A stretch of DNA of 12,421 nt from CAZXNF01 sp050741255 (GTDB taxonomy: Bacteria; Pseudomonadota; Gammaproteobacteria; Burkholderiales; SG8-41). The DNA lies in assembly GCA_050741255.1 (NCBI GenBank), contig JBOIEQ010000127.1:1-12421 (forward strand), in the 5' to 3' direction. A program made the translations under genes and the position numbers. Shown here piece after piece: positions 5,630-12,421 of the stretch (its first letter is position 1; every line of letters begins with the position of its first letter). Below the pieces are notes generated by a model that saw only the letters and a list, made by a program, of their open reading frames with translations, ran no database searches and was not told the origin of the DNA.

Positions 5630-6801
5630 ATCGAATCGAAGTTGAGCTTGATGCTCGACAGGTCGTCCGGCGGCTGCGAATTGCGCGAGACGGGATCCTT
5701 CGCGGTGCTGCTGCTGGCCGGCGCCTGGTCCTGGCCCGGGCCCTTGCCGGCGTTGTTGATGAGCCAGTGCAGGTTGGTCGGAGAGTCCGAGTTCCTCAGT
5801 GCTTCCTCGATCGAGATCTTGCCCTCGCTGTAGAGCCCGAAGAGCGCCTGCTCGAAGGTCTGCGAACCCTGCGCCATGCTCTGCTCCATGGCTTCCTTGA
5901 TCTCGCCGATATTGCCGTTCTTGATGAGTTCGGCGATGTGCGGGGTGTTCAGCAGCACCTCTACCGCCGGCACGCGGCCGCCGTCCTTGGTGCGGATCAG
6001 GCGCTGGGAGATCACGCAGCGCAGCGACAGGGACAGGTCGGCGAGCATGCCTTCGCGGGCCTCGCGCGGGAAGAAGTTCAGGATGCGGTTCAGCGCGTGG
6101 TAGCTGTTGTTCGCGTGCAGCGTGGACAGGCACAGGTGGCCGGTCTGCGCGAACAGCAGGGAAGCCTGCAGGGTCTTGTGGTCGCGGATCTCGCCGATCA
6201 TCAGCAGGTCGGGCGCTTCGCGCATCGCGGAGGTGAGCGCCGTCTCGTAGGACATGGTGTCCATGCCGATCTCGCGCTGGTTGACGATGGATTTCTTGTG
6301 ACGGAAAACGAACTCGATGGGATCCTCGATGCTGAGGATGTGCCCGGTGCGCGTGGCGTTGCGGTAATCGAGCATCGAGGCCAGCGTGGTCGACTTGCCG
6401 GAGCCGGTGGAGCCCACCACCAGGATCATGCCCAGCTTTTCCATGATCAGTTCACGGAACAGCAACGGCAGTCCGAGCGCCTCCAGCGCCGGCACCTCGG
6501 GCTTGATGTAACGCACGACTACTGCGGTGGCGCCGCGCTGGCGGAACACGTTGACGCGGAAGCTGCCGAGCGCGGCGCGTCCGACCGCGAAGTTCAACTC
6601 CCAGGTCTTCTCGAAATGCGCGATCTGATCTTCCGTCATGACCTCGTAGGCGATCTTCTTGACCGCGGCGGGGTCGAGGGTCTGTGAATTCACCGGCATC
6701 ACCGTGCCGTTGATCTTGATCTGGATGGGCGCACCCGCCGTCAGAAACAGGTCCGAGGCCTGCTTGTCGGCCATCAGCTTGAAGAGGGGATCGAGGAACA
6801 T
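5626..6801 (-). CDS. pilU: Type IV pilus ATPase, PilT/PilU family (PilU-like)
   Basis: PilU is a hexameric cytoplasmic ATPase at the base of the type IVa pilus that helps PilT depolymerise PilA during retraction. The 391-residue protein starts with a PAS-like N-terminal domain (DLFLTAGAPIQIKINGTVMPV). It then carries Walker A GSTGSGKST at 130-138, an Asp box HILSIEDPIE at 154-163, Walker B LLMIGEIRD at 199-207, and the His box TGHLCLSTLHANN at 220-232. The blocks around TGHILSIEDPIE, QGxQTFxQALFxLY and the acidic/Ser C-terminal tail resemble Pseudomonas PilU more than PilT; neither a pilT nor a pilA lies in this window. The ATG at 6801 lies 18 bases after the unassigned 273-residue gene, and the stop overlaps the prmB start, so all three are probably co-transcribed. 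A PilT-paralogue label is the safe alternative. Confidence 0.9.
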   Translation of the reverse strand: MFLDPLFKLMADKQASDLFLTAGAPIQIKINGTVMPVNSQTLDPAAVKKIAYEVMTEDQIAHFEKTWELNFAVGRAALGSFRVNVFRQRGATAVVVRYIKPEVPALEALGLPLLFRELIMEKLGMILVVGSTGSGKSTTLASMLDYRNATRTGHILSIEDPIEFVFRHKKSIVNQREIGMDTMSYETALTSAMREAPDLLMIGEIRDHKTLQASLLFAQTGHLCLSTLHANNSYHALNRILNFFPREAREGMLADLSLSLRCVISQRLIRTKDGGRVPAVEVLLNTPHIAELIKNGNIGEIKEAMEQSMAQGSQTFEQALFGLYSEGKISIEEALRNSDSPTNLHWLINNAGKGPGQDQAPASSSTAKDPVSRNSQPPDDLSSIKLNFDSM

Positions 6802-6819
6802 GGCGAAGCGTTTCCGCGC

Positions 6820-7641
6820 CTATCGTTTCAGCAGGTGGCGGAGGCTGCCCATGAAGCTGCGGGCGGGATCCGAGGGGTCCATCATCGGCTGGGCATCCGG
6901 TTCATGCTCCGGATCCAGTTGTGGCGGCTGCGGCGCGGCGGCGGCCGGGCTGATCCGGGAGGCCGAGTTCGAAGGGCGCAGAGCCTGCTGGTGGCTCCCT
7001 AGGGTGCGCAGGTTGTTGGGCTGGCCGAGGATCATCTTGGCGAGTTCCTCGCTGATCTCGCGCCCGAACTCGGCGATGTCGTAGACGTAGTGGAATTCGC
7101 CGAATTTTTCGAGATTCTTGGTGTGGATGCGGATGTGCCCGCGTTCGAAGTCCCCGAACAGGGTGACCATCACCGGCACATCCGGCAGGACCGTGAAGTG
7201 GCCCCGCTCGACGTAGCCGCGCTCGTTGCGGACTTCCTTCACTTCGAACTTGACGTTGTGCGACCACAGATGCTCGCGCAGGCGCTCGACGTGGGCGTCG
7301 GACTCCTTGGTCACGCTGATTTTCTGCTCCGACACGCAGCGCAGCCGCAGCACCACGCCCTCGATGTAGTCGTGATGATCGATGGTCTTGCGGCGGCCGT
7401 TGACGTTGTAGTCGTGCTGGTTCATTGCCTCGAGCTGGATGCTGCCGCTGTCGAGGAAGTAGGTCCGCGCCACGACCGGCTTGATGACGTTGAGCGAATT
7501 GAACATCTCCACCCAGTACGCCAGCGCTTCCTTCAGCTTGACGTTGACGGCCAGCAGGTTCTGGTTGATCTGCTCTTCGCTGACCTCCTGCTGCTGGCGC
7601 AGGGAGTCCGCCTGTTTCTTGAGATCGTCGAGCAGGCTCAT
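6820..7641 (-). CDS. Unassigned 273-residue protein upstream of pilU
   Basis: I do not recognise a named family. Residues 1-45 are charged and helical, likely coiled coil (LLDDLKKQADSLRQQQEVSEEQINQN). Residues about 45-205 form a compact alpha/beta domain rich in Val, Arg and aromatic residues, with a striking cluster NQHDYNVNGRRKTIDHHDYIEGVVLRLRC at 74-102 and FGDFERGHIRIHTKNLEKFGEFHYVYDIAEFG at 162-193. Residues about 215-260 are a disordered Ala/Pro/Gln/Asp linker. The tail SFMGSLRHLLKR is basic and amphipathic. There is no signal peptide, membrane span or Cys cluster; a single Cys occurs at 102. Codon use looks like its neighbours', and the reading frame fills the gap tightly, so it is a real gene. 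The position 18 bases before pilU suggests a pilus-linked or cytoplasmic accessory role, but this is context only. No clear ribosome binding site or promoter is visible in the 120 bases after dapD. Confidence 0.85.
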   Translation of the reverse strand: MSLLDDLKKQADSLRQQQEVSEEQINQNLLAVNVKLKEALAYWVEMFNSLNVIKPVVARTYFLDSGSIQLEAMNQHDYNVNGRRKTIDHHDYIEGVVLRLRCVSEQKISVTKESDAHVERLREHLWSHNVKFEVKEVRNERGYVERGHFTVLPDVPVMVTLFGDFERGHIRIHTKNLEKFGEFHYVYDIAEFGREISEELAKMILGQPNNLRTLGSHQQALRPSNSASRISPAAAAPQPPQLDPEHEPDAQPMMDPSDPARSFMGSLRHLLKR

Positions 7642-7761
7642 GGCGGGAAACGGGTCAGGCGGCGGCCGGAGAGGGGAGTCGGAGGATATGCGAGCGGAAT
7701 TTTAGGACATTCTGCCTATGAATGAGGGACTTGCCTAGCGTGATTTCCGCACGCTGTGCGC

Positions 7762-8583
<822 letters not shown>

Positions 8584-8605
8584 GGTGGTTCCGTTTTGGT
8601 GAGGG

Positions 8606-9820
8606 TCAGGCCGCGCGCAGGGCGGCGGCGATGCGTTCGGCGGCTTCGGTGCACTCGGCGGTATTCGCCACCAGCGCGATGCGGACAAAACCTGCGCCCG
8701 GATTGACGCCGTTCGCCTCGCGGGCGAGGTAGCTGCCCGGCAGCACCGAGACGTTCTGCTGCTCCATCAGGCGCCGGGTGAAGGCCGTGTCGCTTTCGCG
8801 GCCGTTGCCGCCGACCCGCAGCCACAGGTAGAAGGCGGCGTCCGGCATGGCGACCTCGTTCACGTCGCGCAGGATGCGGACCGCGGCGCTGAACTTCTCA
8901 CGGTACAGCCGCCGGTTCTCGACCACGTGCGCCTCGTCGTTCCACGCCGCGATGCTGGCGGCCGCCACCACCGGGCTCATCGCGCAGCCGTGGTAGGTAC
9001 GGTAGAGCAGGAATTTTTTCAGGATGGCGGCGTCGCCGGCGACGTAGCCCGAGCGCATGCCGGGCACGTTCGAGCGCTTGGACAGGCTGCCGAAGGACAC
9101 CAGGCGCGGATAAGCGTCGCGGCCGAGTTGCTGCGCGGCCTGCAGGCTGCCGAGCGGCGGATGCGCCTCGTCGAAATAGATCTCCGAGTAGCACTCGTCG
9201 GCCGCGATGACGAACCCGTAGCGGTCGGAGTACTCGAACAACTGGCGCCATTCGGCGAGCGGCATCACGCGGCCGGTCGGATTGGCCGGCGAGCAGACGT
9301 AGACCAGTTGCGTCCGCCGCCACACGGACTCCGGAAGCTGTTCCAGGTCGAGCGCGAAATTGCGGTCGGGGAGCGTGTTCAGGAACTGCGTTTCGGCGCC
9401 CGCCAGCAATGCCGCCCCTTCGTAAATCTGGTAGAACGGATTGACCGAGACGACCACCGGCGCGCCGGCGCCGCTGTTGTTGTTGTTGATGACCGATTGC
9501 GCAAAGGCAAACAGCGCTTCGCGGCTGCCGGTGACCGGAATGACCTGGTCGGCGGCGCGCATTTCACGCAGGCCGTGGCGGCGCTGCAGCCAGCCCGCGA
9601 TCGCGCCGCGGAGCGCGTCGGATCCGGCGGTCGGCGGATAGGCGGCCAGTCCATCGAGGCTGTCCACCAGCGCGCGCTTGATCAGTTCCGGCGTTGCGTG
9701 CTTGGGCTCGCCGATGTGCAGCGGGATCCGCCGCAATTCGGCGGGCGGCTGCGTACCGTCCAGCAGCGTGGTCAGCTTCTGAAACGGGTAAGGCTGGAGG
9801 CGGTCGAGATGCGGATTCAA
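8606..9820 (-). CDS. dapC: Succinyldiaminopimelate transaminase (fold-type I PLP enzyme)
   Basis: DapC converts N-succinyl-2-amino-6-oxopimelate to N-succinyl-LL-diaminopimelate with glutamate as amino donor, acting straight after DapD. The 404-residue protein begins NPHLDRLQPYPFQKL, the usual DapC opening. The PLP-binding pattern is complete: GSREALFAFAQ (98-108), CSPANPTG (176-183), Asp208 in AADECYSE, the Schiff-base Lys248 in SFGSLSKRSNVPGMRSGY, and Arg256. The start is TTG at 9820; no ATG or GTG lies in frame near the conserved N-terminus, and the frame stays open far upstream only as antisense of the transporter. A run of four AAC codons encodes Asn112-115. The gene precedes dapD by 22 bases. 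The close tie to dapD supports DapC over a general aspartate-type aminotransferase. Confidence 0.94.
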   Translation of the reverse strand: MNPHLDRLQPYPFQKLTTLLDGTQPPAELRRIPLHIGEPKHATPELIKRALVDSLDGLAAYPPTAGSDALRGAIAGWLQRRHGLREMRAADQVIPVTGSREALFAFAQSVINNNNSGAGAPVVVSVNPFYQIYEGAALLAGAETQFLNTLPDRNFALDLEQLPESVWRRTQLVYVCSPANPTGRVMPLAEWRQLFEYSDRYGFVIAADECYSEIYFDEAHPPLGSLQAAQQLGRDAYPRLVSFGSLSKRSNVPGMRSGYVAGDAAILKKFLLYRTYHGCAMSPVVAAASIAAWNDEAHVVENRRLYREKFSAAVRILRDVNEVAMPDAAFYLWLRVGGNGRESDTAFTRRLMEQQNVSVLPGSYLAREANGVNPGAGFVRIALVANTAECTEAAERIAAALRAA

Positions 9821-9832
9821 GCGGGAATCAGT

Positions 9833-9884
9833 GAAAACGATGAACGGTGAACGATCAGGGGTTGCCGAGAGAGATTCCGGCAAC
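9833..9884 (-). promoter_or_regulatory. dapC leader: perfect hairpin and short tandem heptamers
   Basis: GTTGCCG at 9861-9867 pairs perfectly with CGGCAAC at 9878-9884 around a 10-base loop. The structure would lie in the 5' leader of dapC, about 40 bases before its TTG start. Closer to the start are three 7-base tandem units (9833-9853; on the minus strand CGTTCAC, CGTTCAT, CGTTTTC). No known lysine riboswitch fits: the region is far too short. It could be an operator or an mRNA stability element. Confidence 0.4.
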
Positions 9885-9902
9885 ACGGCCGCGCGAGTCC
9901 GG

Positions 9903-9908
9903 ATTATA
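9903..9908 (-). promoter_or_regulatory. Candidate -10 element for the dapC-dapD unit
   Basis: The minus strand reads GCTATAATCC, an exact TATAAT in a GC-rich context. Transcription would begin near 9896 and give a leader of about 75 bases that includes the hairpin at 9861-9884. No convincing -35 hexamer is found at 16-18 bases, where the sequence is GC only. Confidence 0.45.
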
Positions 9909-9931
9909 GCGGCGCCCGCGCCGGCGGCCGC

Positions 9932-10807
9932 ATGACCGTTGCCCGCGAGGGGCGCGTGGCGGTCACCGCGCTGGTGGGCGGCGCGACGGTGTGGGGACTC
10001 GTCTGGTACCCGTATCGCGCGCTGGCCGAGGGCGGCGTGCCCGGGGCGCCGGCGGCGACGGCGACCTATCTGATCGCGCTCGCGCTGGTCCTCCCGTTCG
10101 TGCGCGGCTGGCCGCGGCAGCCGCGGGCGCTGGGCGCGCTCGCCGCGCTCGCGTTCATCACCGGCTGGAGCAACATCGGCTTCACGCTCGGCGTGATCTA
10201 TGGCGATGTCGTGCGGGTGGTCCTGCTGTTCTACCTGTCCCCCCTGTGGACCATGCTGTTCGCGCGGCTGCTGCTCGGCGAAGCGCTGACGGGGCGCGGC
10301 TATGGCGTGATGGCGCTCGCGCTCGCGGGGGCGGGCGTGATGCTGTGGAATCCGGCCATCGGGGCGCCGCTGCCGCACGATGCGGCGGAATGGATGGCGC
10401 TCTCGGCGGGCGTAGCCTTCGCGCTGTCGAACGTGCTCTCGCGCCGGATGGCGGCGGTGCCCGACGCGGTCCGCGCCTGCGCGATATTCGCAGGTTGCAG
10501 CGTGGTCGGGCTTGCCGCCGTGGCTTGGGCGCCGGCGCCGCTGGCATGGCCCGACGGGCGCGGGATCGTGCTGCTCGTGCTGCTGGGCGTGGTGCTGGCC
10601 GCCGTCAACCTGTCCGTGCAATTCGGCCTGGCGCGGGTGCCGGCCAACCGCGCGGTGGTGATCTACCTGTTCGAACTGGTGGTGACCGCGACCGCCGCCT
10701 GGTGGCTGGTCGGGGATGTCATGACCGTTCGGGAATGGGCGGGCGGCGGGCTGATCGTCGCCGCGGGATTGGCGTCCGATCTGGCGCGGCCCGCGAAGAA
10801 AGCTTAA
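9932..10807 (+). CDS. EamA/DMT-superfamily membrane transporter
   Basis: This is an inner-membrane protein of the drug/metabolite transporter superfamily, whose members export amino acids, metabolites or drugs; the substrate cannot be read from sequence. The 291-residue protein has two EamA-type halves (about 8-140 and 150-286), each with roughly five hydrophobic segments, ten in total. The first segment has the family-like TVWGLVWYPYRAL, and the end of the first half carries the typical LFARLLLGEALTGRGYGVMALALAGAGVML; the second half repeats this with LFELVVTATAAWWLVGDVMTVREWAGGGLIVAAG. The short basic tail RPAKKA is cytoplasmic by the positive-inside rule. The ATG at 9932 has no clear ribosome binding site. 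It is divergent from dapC by 111 bases, and its TAA overlaps the opposite-strand stop of queF. A link with lysine/DAP export is only suggested by position. Confidence 0.9.
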   Translation: MTVAREGRVAVTALVGGATVWGLVWYPYRALAEGGVPGAPAATATYLIALALVLPFVRGWPRQPRALGALAALAFITGWSNIGFTLGVIYGDVVRVVLLFYLSPLWTMLFARLLLGEALTGRGYGVMALALAGAGVMLWNPAIGAPLPHDAAEWMALSAGVAFALSNVLSRRMAAVPDAVRACAIFAGCSVVGLAAVAWAPAPLAWPDGRGIVLLVLLGVVLAAVNLSVQFGLARVPANRAVVIYLFELVVTATAAWWLVGDVMTVREWAGGGLIVAAGLASDLARPAKKA

Positions 10808-11232
10808 CCGCGCGTGCTGGGCTGCGGCGGGAAAGTGTCGAGCGGCACGGCGGGCGCGGGTTTCCAGCCGCGCTTGCGGTGTTCGGCGACCACGGTCGTG
10901 AAAATGCCGCCGCGCACGTAAAAGCGGGCGGTCAGGCGCAGGTAGCGGGGCTTGGTGGCCCGCGCGAGATCGTCGAGGATGCGGTTGGTCACCGCCTCGT
11001 GGTAGGCGCCTTCATTGCGGTAGGACCAGGCGTAGAGCTTGAGGCTCTTGAGTTCCACGCAGGCGCGGTCGGGCACGTAATCCAGCGTCAGGTGCGCGAA
11101 GTCCGGCTGGCCGGTCATCGGGCACAGGCAGGTGAACTCCGGAATTTCCATGTGGATGTGGAAATCGCGCCCGGGCGCCGGGTTCGGAAAGGTGGCGAGG
11201 TGCTTGGAAAGGCGGGTGGTTGGCTTGGGCAT
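10804..11232 (-). CDS. queF: NADPH-dependent 7-cyano-7-deazaguanine (preQ0) reductase, short form
   Basis: QueF reduces the nitrile of preQ0 to the amine preQ1 using two NADPH, on the path to queuosine in tRNA wobble positions. This 142-residue form is the unimodular, Bacillus-type enzyme rather than the long E. coli type. The catalytic Cys37 and Asp44 sit in FTCLCPMTGQPDF (33-45). The QueF signature ELKSLKLYAWSYRNEGAYHE (60-79) follows, with His78-Glu79 in the active site. The ATG at 11232 was chosen because it opens the conserved MPKPTTRLSKHLATFPNP; the frame stays open farther upstream without homology. Its TAA shares TTAA with the transporter stop (convergent). No other queuosine gene is in the window. 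Confidence 0.95.
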   Translation of the reverse strand: MPKPTTRLSKHLATFPNPAPGRDFHIHMEIPEFTCLCPMTGQPDFAHLTLDYVPDRACVELKSLKLYAWSYRNEGAYHEAVTNRILDDLARATKPRYLRLTARFYVRGGIFTTVVAEHRKRGWKPAPAVPLDTFPPQPSTRG

Positions 11233-11250
11233 AAATAGGTGCCGGGCGGC

Positions 11251-11307
11251 ATGACGGCAGGCGGCGCGTTGGGTAGAATTTGCGCCCACCAAAGCCCGCA
11301 TTATAAA
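11251..11307. promoter_or_regulatory. Divergent queF/smc promoter region
   Basis: The 106-base gap between the queF and smc starts holds several -10 candidates. For queF the minus strand has an exact TATAAT at 11300-11305, followed by GC-rich GCGGGC. For smc the plus strand has ATGACG (11251-11256), a 17-base spacer, then TAGAAT (11274-11279). An alternative is TTGCGC (11280-11285), 16 bases, then TATAAA (11302-11307). The shared TTATAA core at 11301-11306 is palindromic and could serve both strands. Motif-level support only. Confidence 0.4.
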
Positions 11308-11338
11308 CAGCCCGCTTTCAATAACATCGAAGAACAAA

Positions 11339-12421
11339 TTGCGCCTCACCGACATCAAGCTCGCCGGCTTCAAGTCTTTCGTCGATCCCACCCGCATCCC
11401 GGTGCCCGGTCAGCTCGTCGGCATCGTCGGCCCCAACGGCTGCGGCAAGTCCAACATCATCGACGCCGTGCGCTGGGTGCTCGGCGAATCCTCCGCCCGC
11501 CACCTGCGCGGCGAGACCATGCAGGATGTGCTCTTCAACGGCGCCGGCGGCCGCCAGCCGGTCAACCGCGCGAGCGTCGAGCTGGTGTTCGACAACAGCC
11601 TCGGCCGCGCGGGCGGACAGTGGGCGAGCTATGGCGAGATCGCGGTCAAGCGCGTCCTCGAGCGCGAAGGCGAATCCTCCTATTACATCAACAATCTCCA
11701 CGTGCGCCGGCGCGACGTCGCAGACATCTTCCTCGGCACCGGGCTGGGCGCACGCGCCTACGCCATCATCGAGCAGGGCATGATCTCGCGCATCATCGAG
11801 GCCAAGCCTGAAGAACTGCGCGTATTCCTCGAAGAGGCCGCCGGCGTGTCCAAGTACCGCGAGCGGCGCCGCGAAACCGAGTTGCGGCTCGGCGATACCC
11901 GCGAGAACCTGACGCGGGTGGAGGACATCCGGCAGGAACTCGACAAGCAGCTCGAACGCCTGCGGGGCCAGGCCGAAGTCGCCCAGCGCTACCAGGAACT
12001 GAAGACGCAACTGACGACCGCGCAGCAGCTGATGTGGCTCGCGCGCAAGCAGGAAGCCGGTGCCGCGCGTGAACGGCACGCCCGCGAAATCGAGCGGCTG
12101 GTGATCGAGCTCGAGGCCGAGACCGACAAGCTGCGCGAAGCCGAGCGCCGCGCCGAAGAGATGCGCGCGCGGCATTACGAAACCGCGGAACAGGTGCACA
12201 CCGCGCAGGGCGCACTGTTCGAAGTGAACGCGGAAATGGCGCGCCTTGAACAGCAGATCCAGCACGTGCGCGAAAACCGCGCGCGGGTCGACAGCCAGCT
12301 CGCGACGCTGCGGGCGCAGCACGCCCAATACACGGCGGAGCAGGCCGCGCTAGCCACCCACCTGGCGGAGTGGCGCGAACGCGGCCTCGCCGCCGACCAG
12401 GCCGGCGCGGGCGCGGAGACG
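11339..12421 (+). CDS. smc: Chromosome segregation ATPase SMC, N-terminal part (cut by the window edge)
   Basis: SMC is the core of bacterial condensin, a V-shaped dimer that extrudes DNA loops with ScpA and ScpB. The visible 361 residues start RLTDIKLAGFKSFVDPT. Walker A GPNGCGKSN is at 31-39, the family block WVLGESSARHLRGETMQDVLFNG at 46-68, and the Q-loop AIIEQGMISRII at 142-153. EEAAGVSKYRERRRETE follows at 165-181, then a long charged coiled coil from about 175 to the edge. The hinge and C-terminal ATPase half lie outside. The start is TTG at 11339; no ATG or GTG in frame precedes the conserved N-terminus, and GAAGAA just upstream is a weak ribosome binding site. In many betaproteobacteria smc is followed by zipA and ligA, which would lie to the right of this window. 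Confidence 0.95.
   Translation, partial: MRLTDIKLAGFKSFVDPTRIPVPGQLVGIVGPNGCGKSNIIDAVRWVLGESSARHLRGETMQDVLFNGAGGRQPVNRASVELVFDNSLGRAGGQWASYGEIAVKRVLEREGESSYYINNLHVRRRDVADIFLGTGLGARAYAIIEQGMISRIIEAKPEELRVFLEEAAGVSKYRERRRETELRLGDTRENLTRVEDIRQELDKQLERLRGQAEVAQRYQELKTQLTTAQQLMWLARKQEAGAARERHAREIERLVIELEAETDKLREAERRAEEMRARHYETAEQVHTAQGALFEVNAEMARLEQQIQHVRENRARVDSQLATLRAQHAQYTAEQAALATHLAEWRERGLAADQAGAGAET

Noticed and set aside
7642..7761. Promoter or small gene between dapD and the 273-residue gene
   Set aside because: A TAAAAT at 7699-7704 on the minus strand has no matching -35 box, and no short frame with a ribosome binding site is evident.
8584..8688. 35-residue N-terminal extension of dapD
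   Set aside because: It overlaps the dapC end, is Pro/Ser-rich, and the 273-residue form from 8583 matches the family with the catalytic residues in register.
9474..9489. TTG trinucleotide run as a phase-variation site
   Set aside because: Only about four units, and changes would stay in frame (Asn run 112-115 of DapC), so on/off switching is not expected.
9821..10621. Upstream extension of the dapC frame to give a 671-residue protein
   Set aside because: The added part is antisense to the transporter, low-complexity Arg/His-rich, and DapC homology starts at the TTG at 9820.
11233..11397. Upstream extension of queF to a start at 11397
   Set aside because: QueF homology begins at the ATG at 11232, and the extension would overlap the start of smc.

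Overview
The window is high-GC chromosomal DNA, almost certainly from a betaproteobacterium or a closely related proteobacterium. The support is the block ffs - dnaX - ybaB - recR - pseudouridine synthase, the dapC-dapD pair next to prmB, a short one-domain QueF, and the family-specific protein sequences. The content is core housekeeping: no mobile element, no CRISPR array, and no recognisable defence or biosynthetic island. Genus cannot be fixed from this sequence.

Layout. Bases 1-584 hold no protein gene. They contain a long imperfect stem at the left edge, two small perfect hairpins, the 4.5S signal recognition particle RNA (ffs), an AT-rich promoter-like stretch, and a REP-like palindrome. 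A plus-strand block follows: a PagL-like outer-membrane lipid A deacylase (585-1130), then the tight cluster dnaX - ybaB - recR - rluB (1232-4674), covering clamp loading, a nucleoid-associated protein, recombinational repair and 23S rRNA modification. rluB runs head-on into a minus-strand series that reads, in transcription order, dapC - dapD - an unassigned 273-residue gene - pilU - prmB (9820 down to 4532). dapC and dapD supply consecutive steps of the succinylase lysine/diaminopimelate pathway. pilU encodes a type IV pilus retraction-type ATPase, and prmB methylates ribosomal protein L3. A DMT-family transporter (9932-10807, plus) is divergent from dapC and convergent with queF (minus). 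queF is divergent from smc, which runs off the right edge.

The most useful second looks are these. The gene at 6820-7641 directly precedes pilU and has no recognised family. The prmB reading frame carries a 30-bp tandem duplication and runs about 140 bp into rluB on the opposite strand. PagL has Asn where the catalytic acid is expected. Five of eleven genes appear to start with GTG or TTG. The stop codons of the transporter and queF share one TTAA. A perfect 7-bp hairpin lies in the dapC leader. No clearly novel multi-gene system was found.
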